Below, piece by piece: positions 48,279 to 57,080 of a stretch of 64,000 nt of DNA. Both the position numbers and the translations under genes were made by a program. The stretch covers positions 1-64,000 of the forward strand of contig CAJYAD010000011.1 in assembly GCA_913064775.1 (NCBI GenBank), given 5' to 3'. The DNA comes from an uncultured Albidovulum sp. Its GTDB lineage: Bacteria > Pseudomonadota > Alphaproteobacteria > Rhodobacterales > Rhodobacteraceae. The notes beneath the pieces were generated by a model, which saw only the letters and a list, made by a program, of their open reading frames with translations, searched no databases and was not told where the DNA came from. How positions within the stretch are numbered: the first letter of the stretch is position 1; every line of letters begins with the position of its first letter.

Positions 48279-48728
48279 ATGACCAAGACTGGCAATTTCG
48301 AGATACTCGACGGGATGCCCGAGGACGTGCTGGCGATCGAGGCAAAGGGCAAGATCACCCGCGCGGATTACGAGGATTTCCTGATCCCCGAAGTGACCCG
48401 CCGGATCGCGGCGCAGGGCAAGGTGAAGCTGCTTTACGTGCTGGGCACGGGGTTCGCGGGCTACACTGCGGGCGCGGCTTGGGACGACGCCAAGCTGGGG
48501 CTGCTGCATCTGGGCGATTTCGCCCGGGTCGCGGTGGTGACGGATATCGAATGGATCCGGATGGGGATGAAGATGTTCGCCCCCATGCTGCGCGCGCCGG
48601 TGCATCTTTTCGCGCTGGACGCGCTGGATGAGGCCAAGGCCTGGATCGCCTCGGACAAGGACGAGCCGCCGCATGAGCCCCAGGTCGCGGCGGATCACAA
48701 GCTGCCGATGCTGGAAGACAAGATGTGA
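48279..48728 (+). CDS. SpoIIAA-like STAS-domain protein
   Basis: This 149-residue protein matches the SpoIIAA-like family: VLAIEAKGKITRADYEDFLIPEV, KLLYVLGTGFAGYTAGAAWDDAKLG and RVAVVTDIEWIRMGMKMFAPM through FALDALDEAKAWI. The fold is related to anti-sigma factor antagonists and CRAL-TRIO lipid binders. No partner kinase or anti-sigma factor is nearby, so the role is unknown. Confidence 0.82.
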   Translation: MTKTGNFEILDGMPEDVLAIEAKGKITRADYEDFLIPEVTRRIAAQGKVKLLYVLGTGFAGYTAGAAWDDAKLGLLHLGDFARVAVVTDIEWIRMGMKMFAPMLRAPVHLFALDALDEAKAWIASDKDEPPHEPQVAADHKLPMLEDKM

Positions 48729-48756
48729 CGGCCAACGGCCCCCGTCGCGCCAATGC

Positions 48757-48767
48757 GGGGGGGGGGG
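48757..48767 (+). repeat. Homopolymer run of 11 G
   Basis: Eleven consecutive G lie between the STAS-like gene and the dioxygenase gene. It is outside coding sequence and 60 bases past a stop, so it is not an obvious phase-variation tract. Confidence 0.8.
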
Positions 48768-48789
48768 CGGGTTGGCGGCGCGGCCCGCG

Positions 48790-48829
48790 TATTTGTGGAA
48801 CAATGAAAGGCGGGGCTTTGCGGCCCCCT
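48790..48829. repeat. Dispersed intergenic element, short copy C
   Basis: GAACAATGAAAG (48798-48809) is identical to 12 bases of copy A, and is followed by the small hairpin GGGGC / GCCCC (48812 and 48823). The distal part of the element is missing or diverged. Confidence 0.5.
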
Positions 48830-49622
48830 AGCCGAAGCGGAAGTTGCTGGCGGTGACGCCGCCCATCATCGTGGTCTCATGATAGGGCACCGCAGCCGCC
48901 TCGTCCTCGGCCGCGCCGAGCGCCACGAAGAGCGGGACCAGATGGTCCTCTTGCGGGTGGCAGATCCGCGCGGCGGGGGCGCTTTCCCACTTCAGCATCG
49001 CCTGGGTCCGCTCGGCGGGCGGCAGCCGCATCGCGCCGTTCAGCCAGACGTCGAAGGCGGCCGAGGGCTCTCGCGCCTCGGGGCCCATCAGGCGCAGGTT
49101 GTGATAGCTGAGGCCCGAGCCCACGATCAGCACGCCCTCGTCGCGCAGCGGCGCCAGCGCCCGGCCCAGTTCGATATGCTTCCGGGGGTCGTAATCCTTG
49201 CGGATCGACAGCTGATACAGCGGCATGTCGGCATCCGGGTACATCACCTCCATCGGTGCGAAGGTGCCGTGGTCGTAGCCCTGGGTGTCGTCCAGCGCCA
49301 CCTCGATCCCCGCCGCCGCGATCAGCTGGGCGGTGCGCTCGGCCAGGGCCGGCGCGCCGGGGGCCTTGTACTGGATCTCATAGGTGTAGGGCGGAAAGCC
49401 GGAATAGTCGTAGACCATCGGCGGCCGCGCGGCATGCATCACGCGCACTTCGTCTGTCTCCCAATGGCCCGAGACCATCAGCACCGCTTTCGGCACCGCC
49501 GGCTGCGCACCGGGCATGGCGGCCAGCGCGGTCTCCAATTGCGCCATCCGCGCCCGCATCTGCGGCACCCAGGGCCAGGGGCCGCCGCCGTGCGAGATGA
49601 AATAGGTGGGCATCCGGGTCAT
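48828..49622 (-). CDS. LigB-type extradiol dioxygenase (DODA/YgiD-like)
   Basis: This 264-residue class III ring-opening dioxygenase family protein has metal-binding candidates in FISHGGGP, SGHWETDEV and YDHGTFAPMEVMYPDADMPLYQLS, and GSGLSYHNLR later. It resembles bacterial 4,5-DOPA dioxygenase-like proteins. The natural substrate is unknown and no aromatic degradation genes are adjacent. The ATG at 49622 has AAGGAG seven bases upstream. Confidence 0.88.
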   Translation of the reverse strand: MTRMPTYFISHGGGPWPWVPQMRARMAQLETALAAMPGAQPAVPKAVLMVSGHWETDEVRVMHAARPPMVYDYSGFPPYTYEIQYKAPGAPALAERTAQLIAAAGIEVALDDTQGYDHGTFAPMEVMYPDADMPLYQLSIRKDYDPRKHIELGRALAPLRDEGVLIVGSGLSYHNLRLMGPEAREPSAAFDVWLNGAMRLPPAERTQAMLKWESAPAARICHPQEDHLVPLFVALGAAEDEAAAVPYHETTMMGGVTASNFRFG

Positions 49623-49765
49623 GTCTTGGCTCCTTCTCATCCCCTCCGCAGCCTACCGGACGGGACGCTGTCATTGCCGCTCGGAGGGACGATAGACCTT
49701 TGCGTCGATGCGCAAAATACCACTGGGAAAACAGCAATGGTTCGCAATCGCACAGACCGCGTGGG

Positions 49766-50419
49766 TCAGGCGGTGACCTGGACGACCATGGTGGTCACGG
49801 CGGCATAGAAGACCGCCGTCGCGGCCAGCACGAAGACATGCCAGAGCGTGTAGTGGAAAGGAAGGCGGTCCATCAGGTAGAAGGCCACGCCGCCGGTGTA
49901 GATCAGCCCGCCGATCACGATCAGCGCAATCACCGCAGGCGAGAGCGCGGTCAGCAGGCCGCCGCCCGCGACCGCCCCCGCCCAACCCATGCCCAGATAA
50001 AGCGCCAGCGCCAGGCCGCGCAGCCGGGCGGGCGAGATCATCTTCAGCCCCATCCCCGCCAGCGCCGCAGTCCACAGCCCCATCAGCAGCCAGCCTCCGT
50101 GACTGCCCGCGACCAGCACGAAGGGCGTGTAGGTGCCGGCGATCTTGGCATAGATCGCCGAATGGTCGAGCCGCCGCAGAAGCCCCCGCCAGCGGTGCCG
50201 GCCAAGCGTGTTGTAAAGCGCGGAAAAGCCCAGCATGGCGATCAGCGTCGCGCCGTAGATCGCCACCGCCACCACCAGCCCGATGCCGGCCCCGCGCCAG
50301 ACCGTCAGCGTGATCAGCACGGGCACCGCGACCAGCATCAGCCCGACGCCCGAGAGGTGGACGATCGTGTCGCTGACCTCTTCGGCGCGGGAATAGCGGG
50401 TGCGCGGGGCGCGGGCCAT
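49766..50419 (-). CDS. PAQR/hemolysin III family membrane protein (TrhA-like)
   Basis: This 217-residue protein has seven predicted transmembrane helices and the family signatures VSDTIVHLSGVGLML, ALYNTLGRHRWRGLLRRLDHSAIYAKIAGTYTPF and the histidine pair in PFHYTLWHVFVLAATAVFY. Members affect membrane lipid homeostasis. Despite the family name it need not be a hemolysin. ATG at 50419 chosen for the upstream GGAAGG. Confidence 0.92.
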   Translation of the reverse strand: MARAPRTRYSRAEEVSDTIVHLSGVGLMLVAVPVLITLTVWRGAGIGLVVAVAIYGATLIAMLGFSALYNTLGRHRWRGLLRRLDHSAIYAKIAGTYTPFVLVAGSHGGWLLMGLWTAALAGMGLKMISPARLRGLALALYLGMGWAGAVAGGGLLTALSPAVIALIVIGGLIYTGGVAFYLMDRLPFHYTLWHVFVLAATAVFYAAVTTMVVQVTA

Positions 50420-50482
50420 GGCAGCCTTCCTTGCGGGGTTCCCCATAAAGATAGCGCGCCGCGGCCCGCCGTCCCGCCCTGT

Positions 50483-50507
50483 CCGCTGCGCGATGATGCC
50501 GCAGCGG
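50483..50507 (-). terminator. Hairpin downstream of the DUF1244 gene
   Basis: CCGCTGCG (50483) pairs with CGCAGCGG (50500-50507) around 9 bases, just past the DUF1244 stop. No T-run. Confidence 0.45.
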
Positions 50508-50545
50508 GCCCAAGCCGGCCCGCCTGCCCCGTCCCGATCGGGGGG

Positions 50546-50878
50546 TCAGTCCTTGCCCGGCGTGCCGCCGACGTTCTGGGCAAAGGCGCGGGCAAAGTCT
50601 TCCTGCTTTTCGGCCGAAGCCGGGGCCTGATGGCCGGCTTTCCACGCGTCATAGGGCATGCCGTAGAAGGCGGTGCGGGCCTCTTCCTTCGACATCTCGA
50701 TGCCGCGGGCCTGGGCGGCTTCCTGATACCAGCGGCTCAGGCAGTTGCGGCAAAAGCCGGCCATGTTCATCAGGTCGATGTTCTGCACATCCGGGCGCGC
50801 CTCCATCAGGTGGCTGCGCAGGGCGCGGAAGGCGGCGGCCTCCAGCTCGGTCTGGGTCTGGGCGTCGATCTTGTCCAT
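50546..50878 (-). CDS. DUF1244 domain protein
   Basis: This 110-residue protein is a DUF1244 member: AAFRALRSHLMEARPDVQNIDLMNMAGFCRNCLSRWYQEAA is highly characteristic, with a CxxC pair. The function is unknown. It begins 30 bases after the N-formylglutamate amidohydrolase-like gene on the same strand and is likely cotranscribed. Confidence 0.9.
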   Translation of the reverse strand: MDKIDAQTQTELEAAAFRALRSHLMEARPDVQNIDLMNMAGFCRNCLSRWYQEAAQARGIEMSKEEARTAFYGMPYDAWKAGHQAPASAEKQEDFARAFAQNVGGTPGKD

Positions 50879-50908
50879 GGCGGGATCCTTCTGCTCGGGA
50901 CGATCGTA

Positions 50909-51649
50909 TCAGAACTGGCCCTGGCTGCGCACCTCGTCAAGCAGGCGCGCAAGGCGCAGGCCCCAGGCGCGCTGCTCGGCCTCGGTTCTGATCAGGTCGT
51001 TGCGCAGCTCGATCAGGGTGTTCTGGCGCCCCGGCTGCAGGGCGTGGCGGTCGATGGAATCGCCCGGAAGATGGCCCAGATAGGGCTGATTCTCGCCCAC
51101 GCACAGATCGGGTTCCGCCCGCAGCCGGGCAATCAGCGGCGCCGAGAGGCGCGTGTCCTGCGGGGCATAAAGCACGCCCACCTGCCAAGGCCGGTGCGGG
51201 CGGCCGCGCAGTTGCGGGGTGAAGCTGTGGATCGCCACGATCAGCGTGCCGGGCCGCGCCGCAAGCCGCGCATAGGCCGCGTGATAGGGGCGGTGCAGCC
51301 GGTCGATCCGAGTGGCCACATCGGCATCGGTGACGCCGCGGTTCGCGGGGATGATAGTGCCGTCATAGAGCTGCATCACCAGGGTGGGATCGTCCTCGCC
51401 CCGATTCGGATCAATCACCAGACGCGAGAAATCGGACAGCAGCGCGGGGGCGTCCAGCGCCTCGGCGAGCGCCCGCGTCACCCCGGCGGCGCCGACGTCA
51501 TAGGCGATGTGGCGGCCCATGTCCTCGGGCGCGATCCCCAGGCTGCCGCCGCCGACGAAGTCGGGCACATGATTGGTCGCGTGGTCGCAGGTGATCAGCC
51601 AGCGGCCGGGGCGGTCCTCGCCCTCGATCTGATAGGGGATATGGTCCAT
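50909..51649 (-). CDS. N-formylglutamate amidohydrolase family protein
   Basis: This 246-residue protein has the family start WLITCDHATNHVPDF, then SRLVIDPNRGEDDPTLV and AIHSFTPQLRGRPHRPWQVGVLYA. HutG-type members hydrolyse N-formyl-L-glutamate in histidine breakdown. No other hut genes are near, so a different N-acyl amino acid substrate is possible. It diverges from pyruvate kinase. Confidence 0.88.
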   Translation of the reverse strand: MDHIPYQIEGEDRPGRWLITCDHATNHVPDFVGGGSLGIAPEDMGRHIAYDVGAAGVTRALAEALDAPALLSDFSRLVIDPNRGEDDPTLVMQLYDGTIIPANRGVTDADVATRIDRLHRPYHAAYARLAARPGTLIVAIHSFTPQLRGRPHRPWQVGVLYAPQDTRLSAPLIARLRAEPDLCVGENQPYLGHLPGDSIDRHALQPGRQNTLIELRNDLIRTEAEQRAWGLRLARLLDEVRSQGQF

Positions 51650-51776
51650 GTCAGTCCCGATGCAGTTGCGCGGCCCCCTTTACGGAATGCGCGCGCCAGA
51701 GGCCAGAGCGGCCGCGCGCGCATCCGACGCCGGGTTCCGGGCTACGAGACATGGCCTCGAGACATGGCTTGATTTT

Positions 51777-51792
51777 ATGGTAGCGGTAACAT
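51777..51792. promoter_or_regulatory. LacI-type (CceR-like) operator upstream of pyruvate kinase
   Basis: TGGTAGCGGTAACA (51778-51791) differs at two positions from the palindrome TGTTAGCGCTAACA that I associate with CceR, the central-carbon regulator of Rhodobacter sphaeroides. It lies about 110 bases before pyk. Confidence 0.5.
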
Positions 51793-51901
51793 ACGCGGTA
51801 TCCGGGGTCGGTTCCGGGGCGGCCTTGGTTGCCGCGATGCGGCGCTTGCGCCATACAGGTCCCGCCGGCGAGACAGACTCGGACAGCAGGGAAGAACCAG
51901 C

Positions 51902-53347
51902 ATGAGACGCCTCCGCAACGTGAAGATCGTGGCCACGCTCGGCCCCGCCTCCGACGATTACGACACCATCCGCGCCCTGTTCGAGGCCGGCGCCGACGTG
52001 TTCCGCCTGAACATGAGCCACGGCACCCAGGACGACATCGCCGCGCGCCACCGCATCATCCGCCAGATCGAGGCCGATCTGGACCGCCCGATCGCGATCC
52101 TGGCCGACCTGCAGGGGCCGAAGCTGCGCGTCGGCACCTTCACCGACGGCGCGGCCGAGTTGCAGGAGGGCCAGAGCTTCCGCCTTGATCTGGACGAGAC
52201 GCCGGGCGACGCGACCCGGGTGCAGCTTCCGCATGTCGAGATCTTCGCAGCGCTCGAGCCGGGCGCGACGCTGCTGGTCAACGACGGCAAGATCCGCCTG
52301 AAGGTCGAGACCTGCGGCGCCGATTTCGCCGATTGCTCGGTGACGGTGGGCGGCACGATCTCGAACCGCAAGGGCGTGAACGTGCCCGACGTGGTGCTGC
52401 CGCTGGCGGCGCTGTCGGAAAAGGACCGGGCCGATCTGGAATTCGCCTGCGAGCTGGGCGTCGACTGGCTGGCGCTCAGCTTCGTGCAGCGCGCCGAGGA
52501 TGTCGAAGAGGCCCGCGTGCTGGCCAAGGGCCGGGCCGCGCTGATGTCGAAGATCGAGAAGCCCGCCGCGGTGCGCAGCTTCAAGGAGATCCTCGATGCC
52601 TCGGACGGGATCATGGTGGCGCGCGGCGATCTGGGGGTGGAACTGCCGGTGCAGAACGTGCCCCCGATCCAGAAACGTCTGGTGCGGTTGGCGCGGGCCG
52701 ATGCCAAGCCGGTGATCGTGGCGACCCAGATGCTGGAAAGCATGATCGAATCGCCGATGCCGACGCGGGCCGAGGTGTCCGACGTGGCGACGGCGATCTA
52801 TGAGGGCGCTGATGCGGTGATGCTGTCGGCCGAATCCGCCGCCGGCGCCTATCCGGTCGAGGCGGTGCAGACCATGAACGCCGTCGCGATGGAGGTGGAG
52901 AACGACCCCACCTATCGCGAGATCCTGGAAAGTTCGCGCAAGGTGAACCGCAGCTCGATCGCCGACGGCATCGTCTCGGCGGCGCGCGACATCGCCGAGA
53001 CCACCGACATCCGGGCAATCTGCTGCTTCACCCAATCGGGCACCACGGCGCAGATCACCGCCCGCGAACGCCCGCCGGTGCCGATCATCGCGCTGACGCC
53101 GCTGATCACCACGGCGCGGCGGCTGTGCCTAAGCTGGGGCACGCATTGCGTCGTCACCGACGCGCAGGAGCGGTTCAAGGGCGCGGTCATCTCGGCGGTG
53201 CGGGCGGCGCTGAAATACGACTTCGCCACCGCGACGGACCAGATCCTGGTGGTCGCGGGGGTGCCGTTCAACGTGCCGGGCACCACCAACATCCTGCGCG
53301 TCGCCCCCTGCGAGGAACGCTTGATTTATCGCTCTGAACCGGAATAA
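51902..53347 (+). CDS. pyk: Pyruvate kinase
   Basis: This 481-residue enzyme makes pyruvate and ATP from phosphoenolpyruvate and ADP. It starts RRLRNVKIVATLGPASDDYDT. The active site shows NMSHGTQDD, ADLQGPKLRVGTF, LMSKIEKPAAV (catalytic lysine) and VARGDLGVELPVQNVP, followed by TQMLESMIESPMPTRAEVSDVATAIYEGADAVMLS. It is full length. A small membrane protein gene follows after 31 bases. Confidence 0.97.
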   Translation: MRRLRNVKIVATLGPASDDYDTIRALFEAGADVFRLNMSHGTQDDIAARHRIIRQIEADLDRPIAILADLQGPKLRVGTFTDGAAELQEGQSFRLDLDETPGDATRVQLPHVEIFAALEPGATLLVNDGKIRLKVETCGADFADCSVTVGGTISNRKGVNVPDVVLPLAALSEKDRADLEFACELGVDWLALSFVQRAEDVEEARVLAKGRAALMSKIEKPAAVRSFKEILDASDGIMVARGDLGVELPVQNVPPIQKRLVRLARADAKPVIVATQMLESMIESPMPTRAEVSDVATAIYEGADAVMLSAESAAGAYPVEAVQTMNAVAMEVENDPTYREILESSRKVNRSSIADGIVSAARDIAETTDIRAICCFTQSGTTAQITARERPPVPIIALTPLITTARRLCLSWGTHCVVTDAQERFKGAVISAVRAALKYDFATATDQILVVAGVPFNVPGTTNILRVAPCEERLIYRSEPE

Positions 53348-53378
53348 CTGGCACCTGCGCATTCCGCGAGGGGGCCGC

Positions 53379-53612
53379 ATGAATACCGACCAGATCTTTG
53401 TCGCGGGCCTGGTGGTCGGCGCCCTTGCGATCCTGTCGTTCCTTTCGGCGCTGACCAATGGCCGGCGGCCCTATGTGGCCGTCGTGTCGCTGCTGGTCGG
53501 GGCCGGCATGGTGGCGCTGGCTGTGCTGAAAAGCCCCGGGGTCTACAGCATCGCCACGATCCCCGACGCCGTCTACCGGGTGATAGCCACGGTGGCCGAC
53601 ATCGGCGGCTAG
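53379..53612 (+). CDS. Small conserved-type membrane protein, unknown function
   Basis: This 77-residue protein has two transmembrane helices (IFVAGLVVGALAILSFLSAL and YVAVVSLLVGAGMVALAVL) joined by TNGRRP, with a short periplasmic tail (YSIATIPDAVYRVIATVADIGG). It is 31 bases downstream of pyk and probably cotranscribed. I know no function. Confidence 0.7.
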   Translation: MNTDQIFVAGLVVGALAILSFLSALTNGRRPYVAVVSLLVGAGMVALAVLKSPGVYSIATIPDAVYRVIATVADIGG

Positions 53613-53739
53613 GCAAGACGCCGCGCCGATTTTCCTCTTGCCACGCGGGCCCGCGCCGCCTATACGGCGCGCTCCAACCGCGCGGCCGGCCAACGGCATG
53701 CCGAGTCGCGCGTTCATCGCCTGTAACTAGGAGAGCGAA

Positions 53740-53940
53740 ATGCCCAAGATGAAGACCAAGGCCAGCGCCAAGAAGCGGTTCTCGATGACCGCGACGGGCA
53801 AGATCAAGTCGGCCCAAGCCGGCAAGCGCCACGGCATGATCAAACGCACGACGAAGTTCATTCGCGACGCTCGCGGTACCATGGTCCTTTCGGCCGCGGA
53901 TACCAAGATCGTCAAGAAATACATGCCCTACGACCGCTGA
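53740..53940 (+). CDS. rpmI: 50S ribosomal protein L35
   Basis: This 66-residue basic protein reads [20 protein letters not shown] and ends near YMPYDR, as L35 does. GGAGAG precedes the ATG. rplT follows after 15 bases. infC, often the first gene of this operon, is not present upstream. Confidence 0.97.
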   Translation: MPKMKTKASAKKRFSMTATGKIKSAQAGKRHGMIKRTTKFIRDARGTMVLSAADTKIVKKYMPYDR

Positions 53941-53955
53941 TTAGGAGGCTGGACA

Positions 53956-54321
53956 ATGGCTCGCGTTAAATCCGGGAAAGTCACCCACGCCGCCCACCGC
54001 AAGGTGATCAAGAAGGCGAAAGGCTACTATGCTGCACGCAGCACGAACTTCCGCACTGCCACCCAGGCCGTGGACAAGGCGAACCAATACGCCACCCGCG
54101 ACCGCAAGAACCGCAAGCGCAACTTCCGCGCCCTGTGGATCCAGCGGATCAACGCCGCCGTGCGCGCCGTCGACGCCGAAATGACCTATTCGCGCTTCGT
54201 CAACGGTCTGGCCAAGGCCGGGATCGAAGTCGACCGCAAGGTGCTCGCCGATCTGGCCGTGCATGAGCCGGACGCCTTCGGCGCCATCGTCGAACAGGCG
54301 AAGGCCGCGGCGACCGCGTAA
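53956..54321 (+). CDS. rplT: 50S ribosomal protein L20
   Basis: This 121-residue protein has the L20 start [23 protein letters not shown] and RFRALW-type core ([16 protein letters not shown]). In many bacteria it represses its own operon. It is cotranscribed with rpmI and ended by the terminator at 54348. Confidence 0.97.
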   Translation: MARVKSGKVTHAAHRKVIKKAKGYYAARSTNFRTATQAVDKANQYATRDRKNRKRNFRALWIQRINAAVRAVDAEMTYSRFVNGLAKAGIEVDRKVLADLAVHEPDAFGAIVEQAKAAATA

Positions 54322-54347
54322 GACAGATTTCAGGGACAGTGAGATCG

Positions 54348-54380
54348 ACCCCGCGTGCCTTCCGGCGCGCGGGGTTTTTC
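54348..54380 (+). terminator. Terminator of rpmI-rplT
   Basis: ACCCCGCG (54348) pairs with CGCGGGGT (54368-54375), followed by TTTTC. It lies 27 bases after rplT. Confidence 0.85.
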
Positions 54381-54399
54381 ATGGCGCGCCGCCCGGGCG

Positions 54400-55791
54400 T
54401 CAAAGCGGCGTCACCGCCAGCGTCATCCCGCCCCGCGGCCACAGCGTCACCCGCGCCAGCGGTTCGGGGGCCGGACCGCCCGGCCAGTCGAACCGCGCCC
54501 CGCGCAACAGCGTCGCCAGCATCGCCACCCCCTCGACCCGGCTGAAGGTGGAGCCGATGCAGATCCGGGGGCCGAAGCCGAAGGGCATGAACTGGGTGCG
54601 CCGGATTGCCTTGCGCGCGCCGGGGGCGAAGCGTTCGGGGCGAAATTGCTCGGGCTCAGGCCAAAGCGCGCGGTGCCGGTGCACTGCCCAGATCGGAATG
54701 AAGATCACCGACCCCGCCGCCAGCCGCACGCCGCCAAGGTCGCAATCCTCGGTCGCCATCCGGGTCAGCACCGGCGCCGGGGCGTAAAGCCGCATCGCCT
54801 CTTCGAACACCTGCCGGGTCAGCACCAGATCGTCGATATGACGCCCCTCGACCGGGCCGTCGCCCACGACACTGCGCGCCTCATCGCGCAGCCGTTCCTG
54901 CCATTCGGGTTCCTGTGACAGGATGTAGAGCGTCCAGATCAGCGCCTTGGCAGTGGTCTCGTGCCCGGCATTCAGGAAGGTCAGCAGGTTGTTCAGCACC
55001 CGCTCACGCGAGATGCCGCCGCCCGCGCGCCCCGGCTCTTCGGCTGCAAGCAGGCGCCCGAAGAGGCTGTCGCCCGCCACCGCGCCACCGGCCTGCCAAC
55101 GGTCGAGCATCCGGGTGATCGCGGAGCGCATCATCCGGCTCGACCGCTTCAGCCGCCCGCTCGCCGGGTGCCAACCCCAGGCGGGCAGCCCCGCCAGCGC
55201 CGTCGCGATTTCCCAGCTTGTGGCGTTGAGATAACCGTCGACCGCGGCCTGGATCGCCCCGGCCTCGGGCATTGCCGCGCCGCCGAAAAGCGTGCGCGAG
55301 ATCGCCGCATAGGTGGCCTGGGTCACATCGCGGTGGATCGGACGCGCGCGCGTCGCCCCGACGCCACCCGCGCGCCACTGGGTCAGCAGCGCCGACGCCG
55401 CCGCCGCCATGTCGGGGACATAGGACAGGATATCCTCGTGCCGAAACAGCCCCGCGACCGCGCCGCGCTGCCAGCGCCAATCCTCACCCTGCGAGGTCAG
55501 GATGCTCTGCCCCAGTGGATCCGAAAAGACGCGTTGTTCCAGCGGCGGCTTGGGAAACTGCGCGTGCCGGCCAAGAAAGACGGTCTCGGTCAGGTCCGGG
55601 TCGGTCACCCACGCAGTGCGAAAGCGGCCGATCCGGTGCGGCACGATCGGCTCTTCATAGACCGCGCGCGGCAGGCAGCGCAGCGGGTTGCGCACGAAGT
55701 GATAAAGGAACAGCGGCGCCGGATAGGGTTTGTCGCGCGGCGGGATCGCCGTCCAGTCCCGCGGCGCGGCGACGGGCGTTTGATCCAACAT
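54400..55791 (-). CDS. Cytochrome P450
   Basis: This protein of about 463 residues has all P450 landmarks: the I-helix LNAGHETTAKAL near residue 280, ExxR in FEEAMRLYAP, PERF in FRPERFAPGARK, and the heme-thiolate motif FMPFGFGPRICIG near residue 400. It has no membrane anchor, as usual for bacterial P450s. The substrate is unknown and no ferredoxin gene is adjacent. It sits between rplT and pheS on the opposite strand, likely an insertion into a core region. ATG at 55791 preferred; 55812 possible. Confidence 0.93.
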   Translation of the reverse strand: MLDQTPVAAPRDWTAIPPRDKPYPAPLFLYHFVRNPLRCLPRAVYEEPIVPHRIGRFRTAWVTDPDLTETVFLGRHAQFPKPPLEQRVFSDPLGQSILTSQGEDWRWQRGAVAGLFRHEDILSYVPDMAAAASALLTQWRAGGVGATRARPIHRDVTQATYAAISRTLFGGAAMPEAGAIQAAVDGYLNATSWEIATALAGLPAWGWHPASGRLKRSSRMMRSAITRMLDRWQAGGAVAGDSLFGRLLAAEEPGRAGGGISRERVLNNLLTFLNAGHETTAKALIWTLYILSQEPEWQERLRDEARSVVGDGPVEGRHIDDLVLTRQVFEEAMRLYAPAPVLTRMATEDCDLGGVRLAAGSVIFIPIWAVHRHRALWPEPEQFRPERFAPGARKAIRRTQFMPFGFGPRICIGSTFSRVEGVAMLATLLRGARFDWPGGPAPEPLARVTLWPRGGMTLAVTPL

Positions 55792-55968
55792 GTGCAGCCG
55801 CTCCCCCAGCATCACCCGCCCCGTCCCCCCGGCACGCGTGGAGCACGAGTCATGCACAAATGCGCATGTGTTTCAATCCCCACGCCTTCGCTGCGCCAAG
55901 ATCCGCGCCCGCTTGCATTCGCCCCCCCCGGCGGCTAGCAAGCCCTCGGACTTTGCCGGAGGCGCGTG

Positions 55969-57048
55969 ATGGACGGACTCGACACCCTCAAGGCGGGCTA
56001 TCTGTCCCGCATCGCAGCGGCCTCGGACGAGGCCGCGCTGGAAGAACTGCGCCTTGCCGCCCTGGGCAAGAAGGGCGAGGTCAGCCTGAAGATGCGTGAA
56101 CTGGGCAAGATGAGCCCCGAGGAACGCCAGACCGCCGGCCCCGCCCTGAACGCGCTGAAGGATGAGATCGACGCGGCGCTGCGTGCCAAGAAGGCGGGGC
56201 TGTCCGATGCAGCACTTGATGCGCGCCTGAAGGCCGAATGGCTGGACGTCACCCTGCCGGGCCGCCCCCGGCCGCAGGGCACGATCCACCCCGTCAGCCA
56301 GGTCACCGCCGAACTGAGCGCGATCTTCGCCGACATGGGCTTCCAGGTTGCCGAGGGGCCGCAGATCGAGACCGACTGGTACAATTTCGACGCGCTCAAC
56401 ATCCCGCCCGAGCACCCCGCCCGGCAAGAGCACGACACCTTCTTCATGGCCCGGGCCGAGGGCGACGACCGCCCGCCGCATGTGCTGCGCACCCATACCT
56501 CGCCGGTTCAGATCCGTGCGATGGCCAAGCAGGGCGCGCCGATCCGCGTCATCGCCCCGGGCCGCGTCTACCGCATGGACATGGACCAGACCCATGCGCC
56601 GATGTTCCATCAGGTCGAGGGGCTGGCGATCGACAAGAACCTGTCGATGGCGAACCTGAAATGGGTGCTCGAGGAATTCTTCTCGGCCTTCTTCGGGGTC
56701 AAGGTGGCGACCCGCTTCCGCGCCTCGCACTTCCCGTTCACCGAACCTTCCGCCGAGGTCGACATCCAGTGTTCCTGGATCGACGGCCAGCTTCGCATCG
56801 GTGAGGGCGACGGCTGGATGGAGGTGCTGGGATCGGGCATGGTGCATCCCAAGGTGCTGTCCGCCGCGGGCGTCGACCCCGACATCTGGCAGGGCTTTGC
56901 CTTTGGCATGGGGATCGACCGGATCGCGATGCTGAAATACGGCATCCCCGACCTGCGCGCCTTCTTCGACAGCGATCTGCGCTGGCTGCGCCACTACGGC
57001 TTCAGCGCGCTCGACGTGCCGACGCTGCATGGCGGGCTGAACCGCTAG
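55969..57048 (+). CDS. pheS: Phenylalanyl-tRNA synthetase alpha subunit
   Basis: This 359-residue class II synthetase subunit has an N-terminal coiled coil ([26 protein letters not shown]), motif 2 region [10 protein letters not shown] and [25 protein letters not shown], and motif 3 [22 protein letters not shown] at 55969, next to a GTG at 55966. The partner pheT does not follow; the next gene is on the other strand. Confidence 0.97.
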   Translation: MDGLDTLKAGYLSRIAAASDEAALEELRLAALGKKGEVSLKMRELGKMSPEERQTAGPALNALKDEIDAALRAKKAGLSDAALDARLKAEWLDVTLPGRPRPQGTIHPVSQVTAELSAIFADMGFQVAEGPQIETDWYNFDALNIPPEHPARQEHDTFFMARAEGDDRPPHVLRTHTSPVQIRAMAKQGAPIRVIAPGRVYRMDMDQTHAPMFHQVEGLAIDKNLSMANLKWVLEEFFSAFFGVKVATRFRASHFPFTEPSAEVDIQCSWIDGQLRIGEGDGWMEVLGSGMVHPKVLSAAGVDPDIWQGFAFGMGIDRIAMLKYGIPDLRAFFDSDLRWLRHYGFSALDVPTLHGGLNR

Positions 57049-57080
57049 GCTCCGCGCGCCCGGGGGCCTTTGCGCGCCCC

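Noticed and set aside
48757-48767. G11 tract as a phase-variation switch
   Set aside because: It lies after the stop of the upstream gene and downstream of the converging gene, so slippage would not alter a reading frame or an obvious promoter.
51648-51905. An 85-codon plus-strand frame overlapping the pyk start
   Set aside because: It begins inside the start of the divergent amidohydrolase gene and spans the likely pyk promoter and operator; the product looks like translated regulatory DNA.
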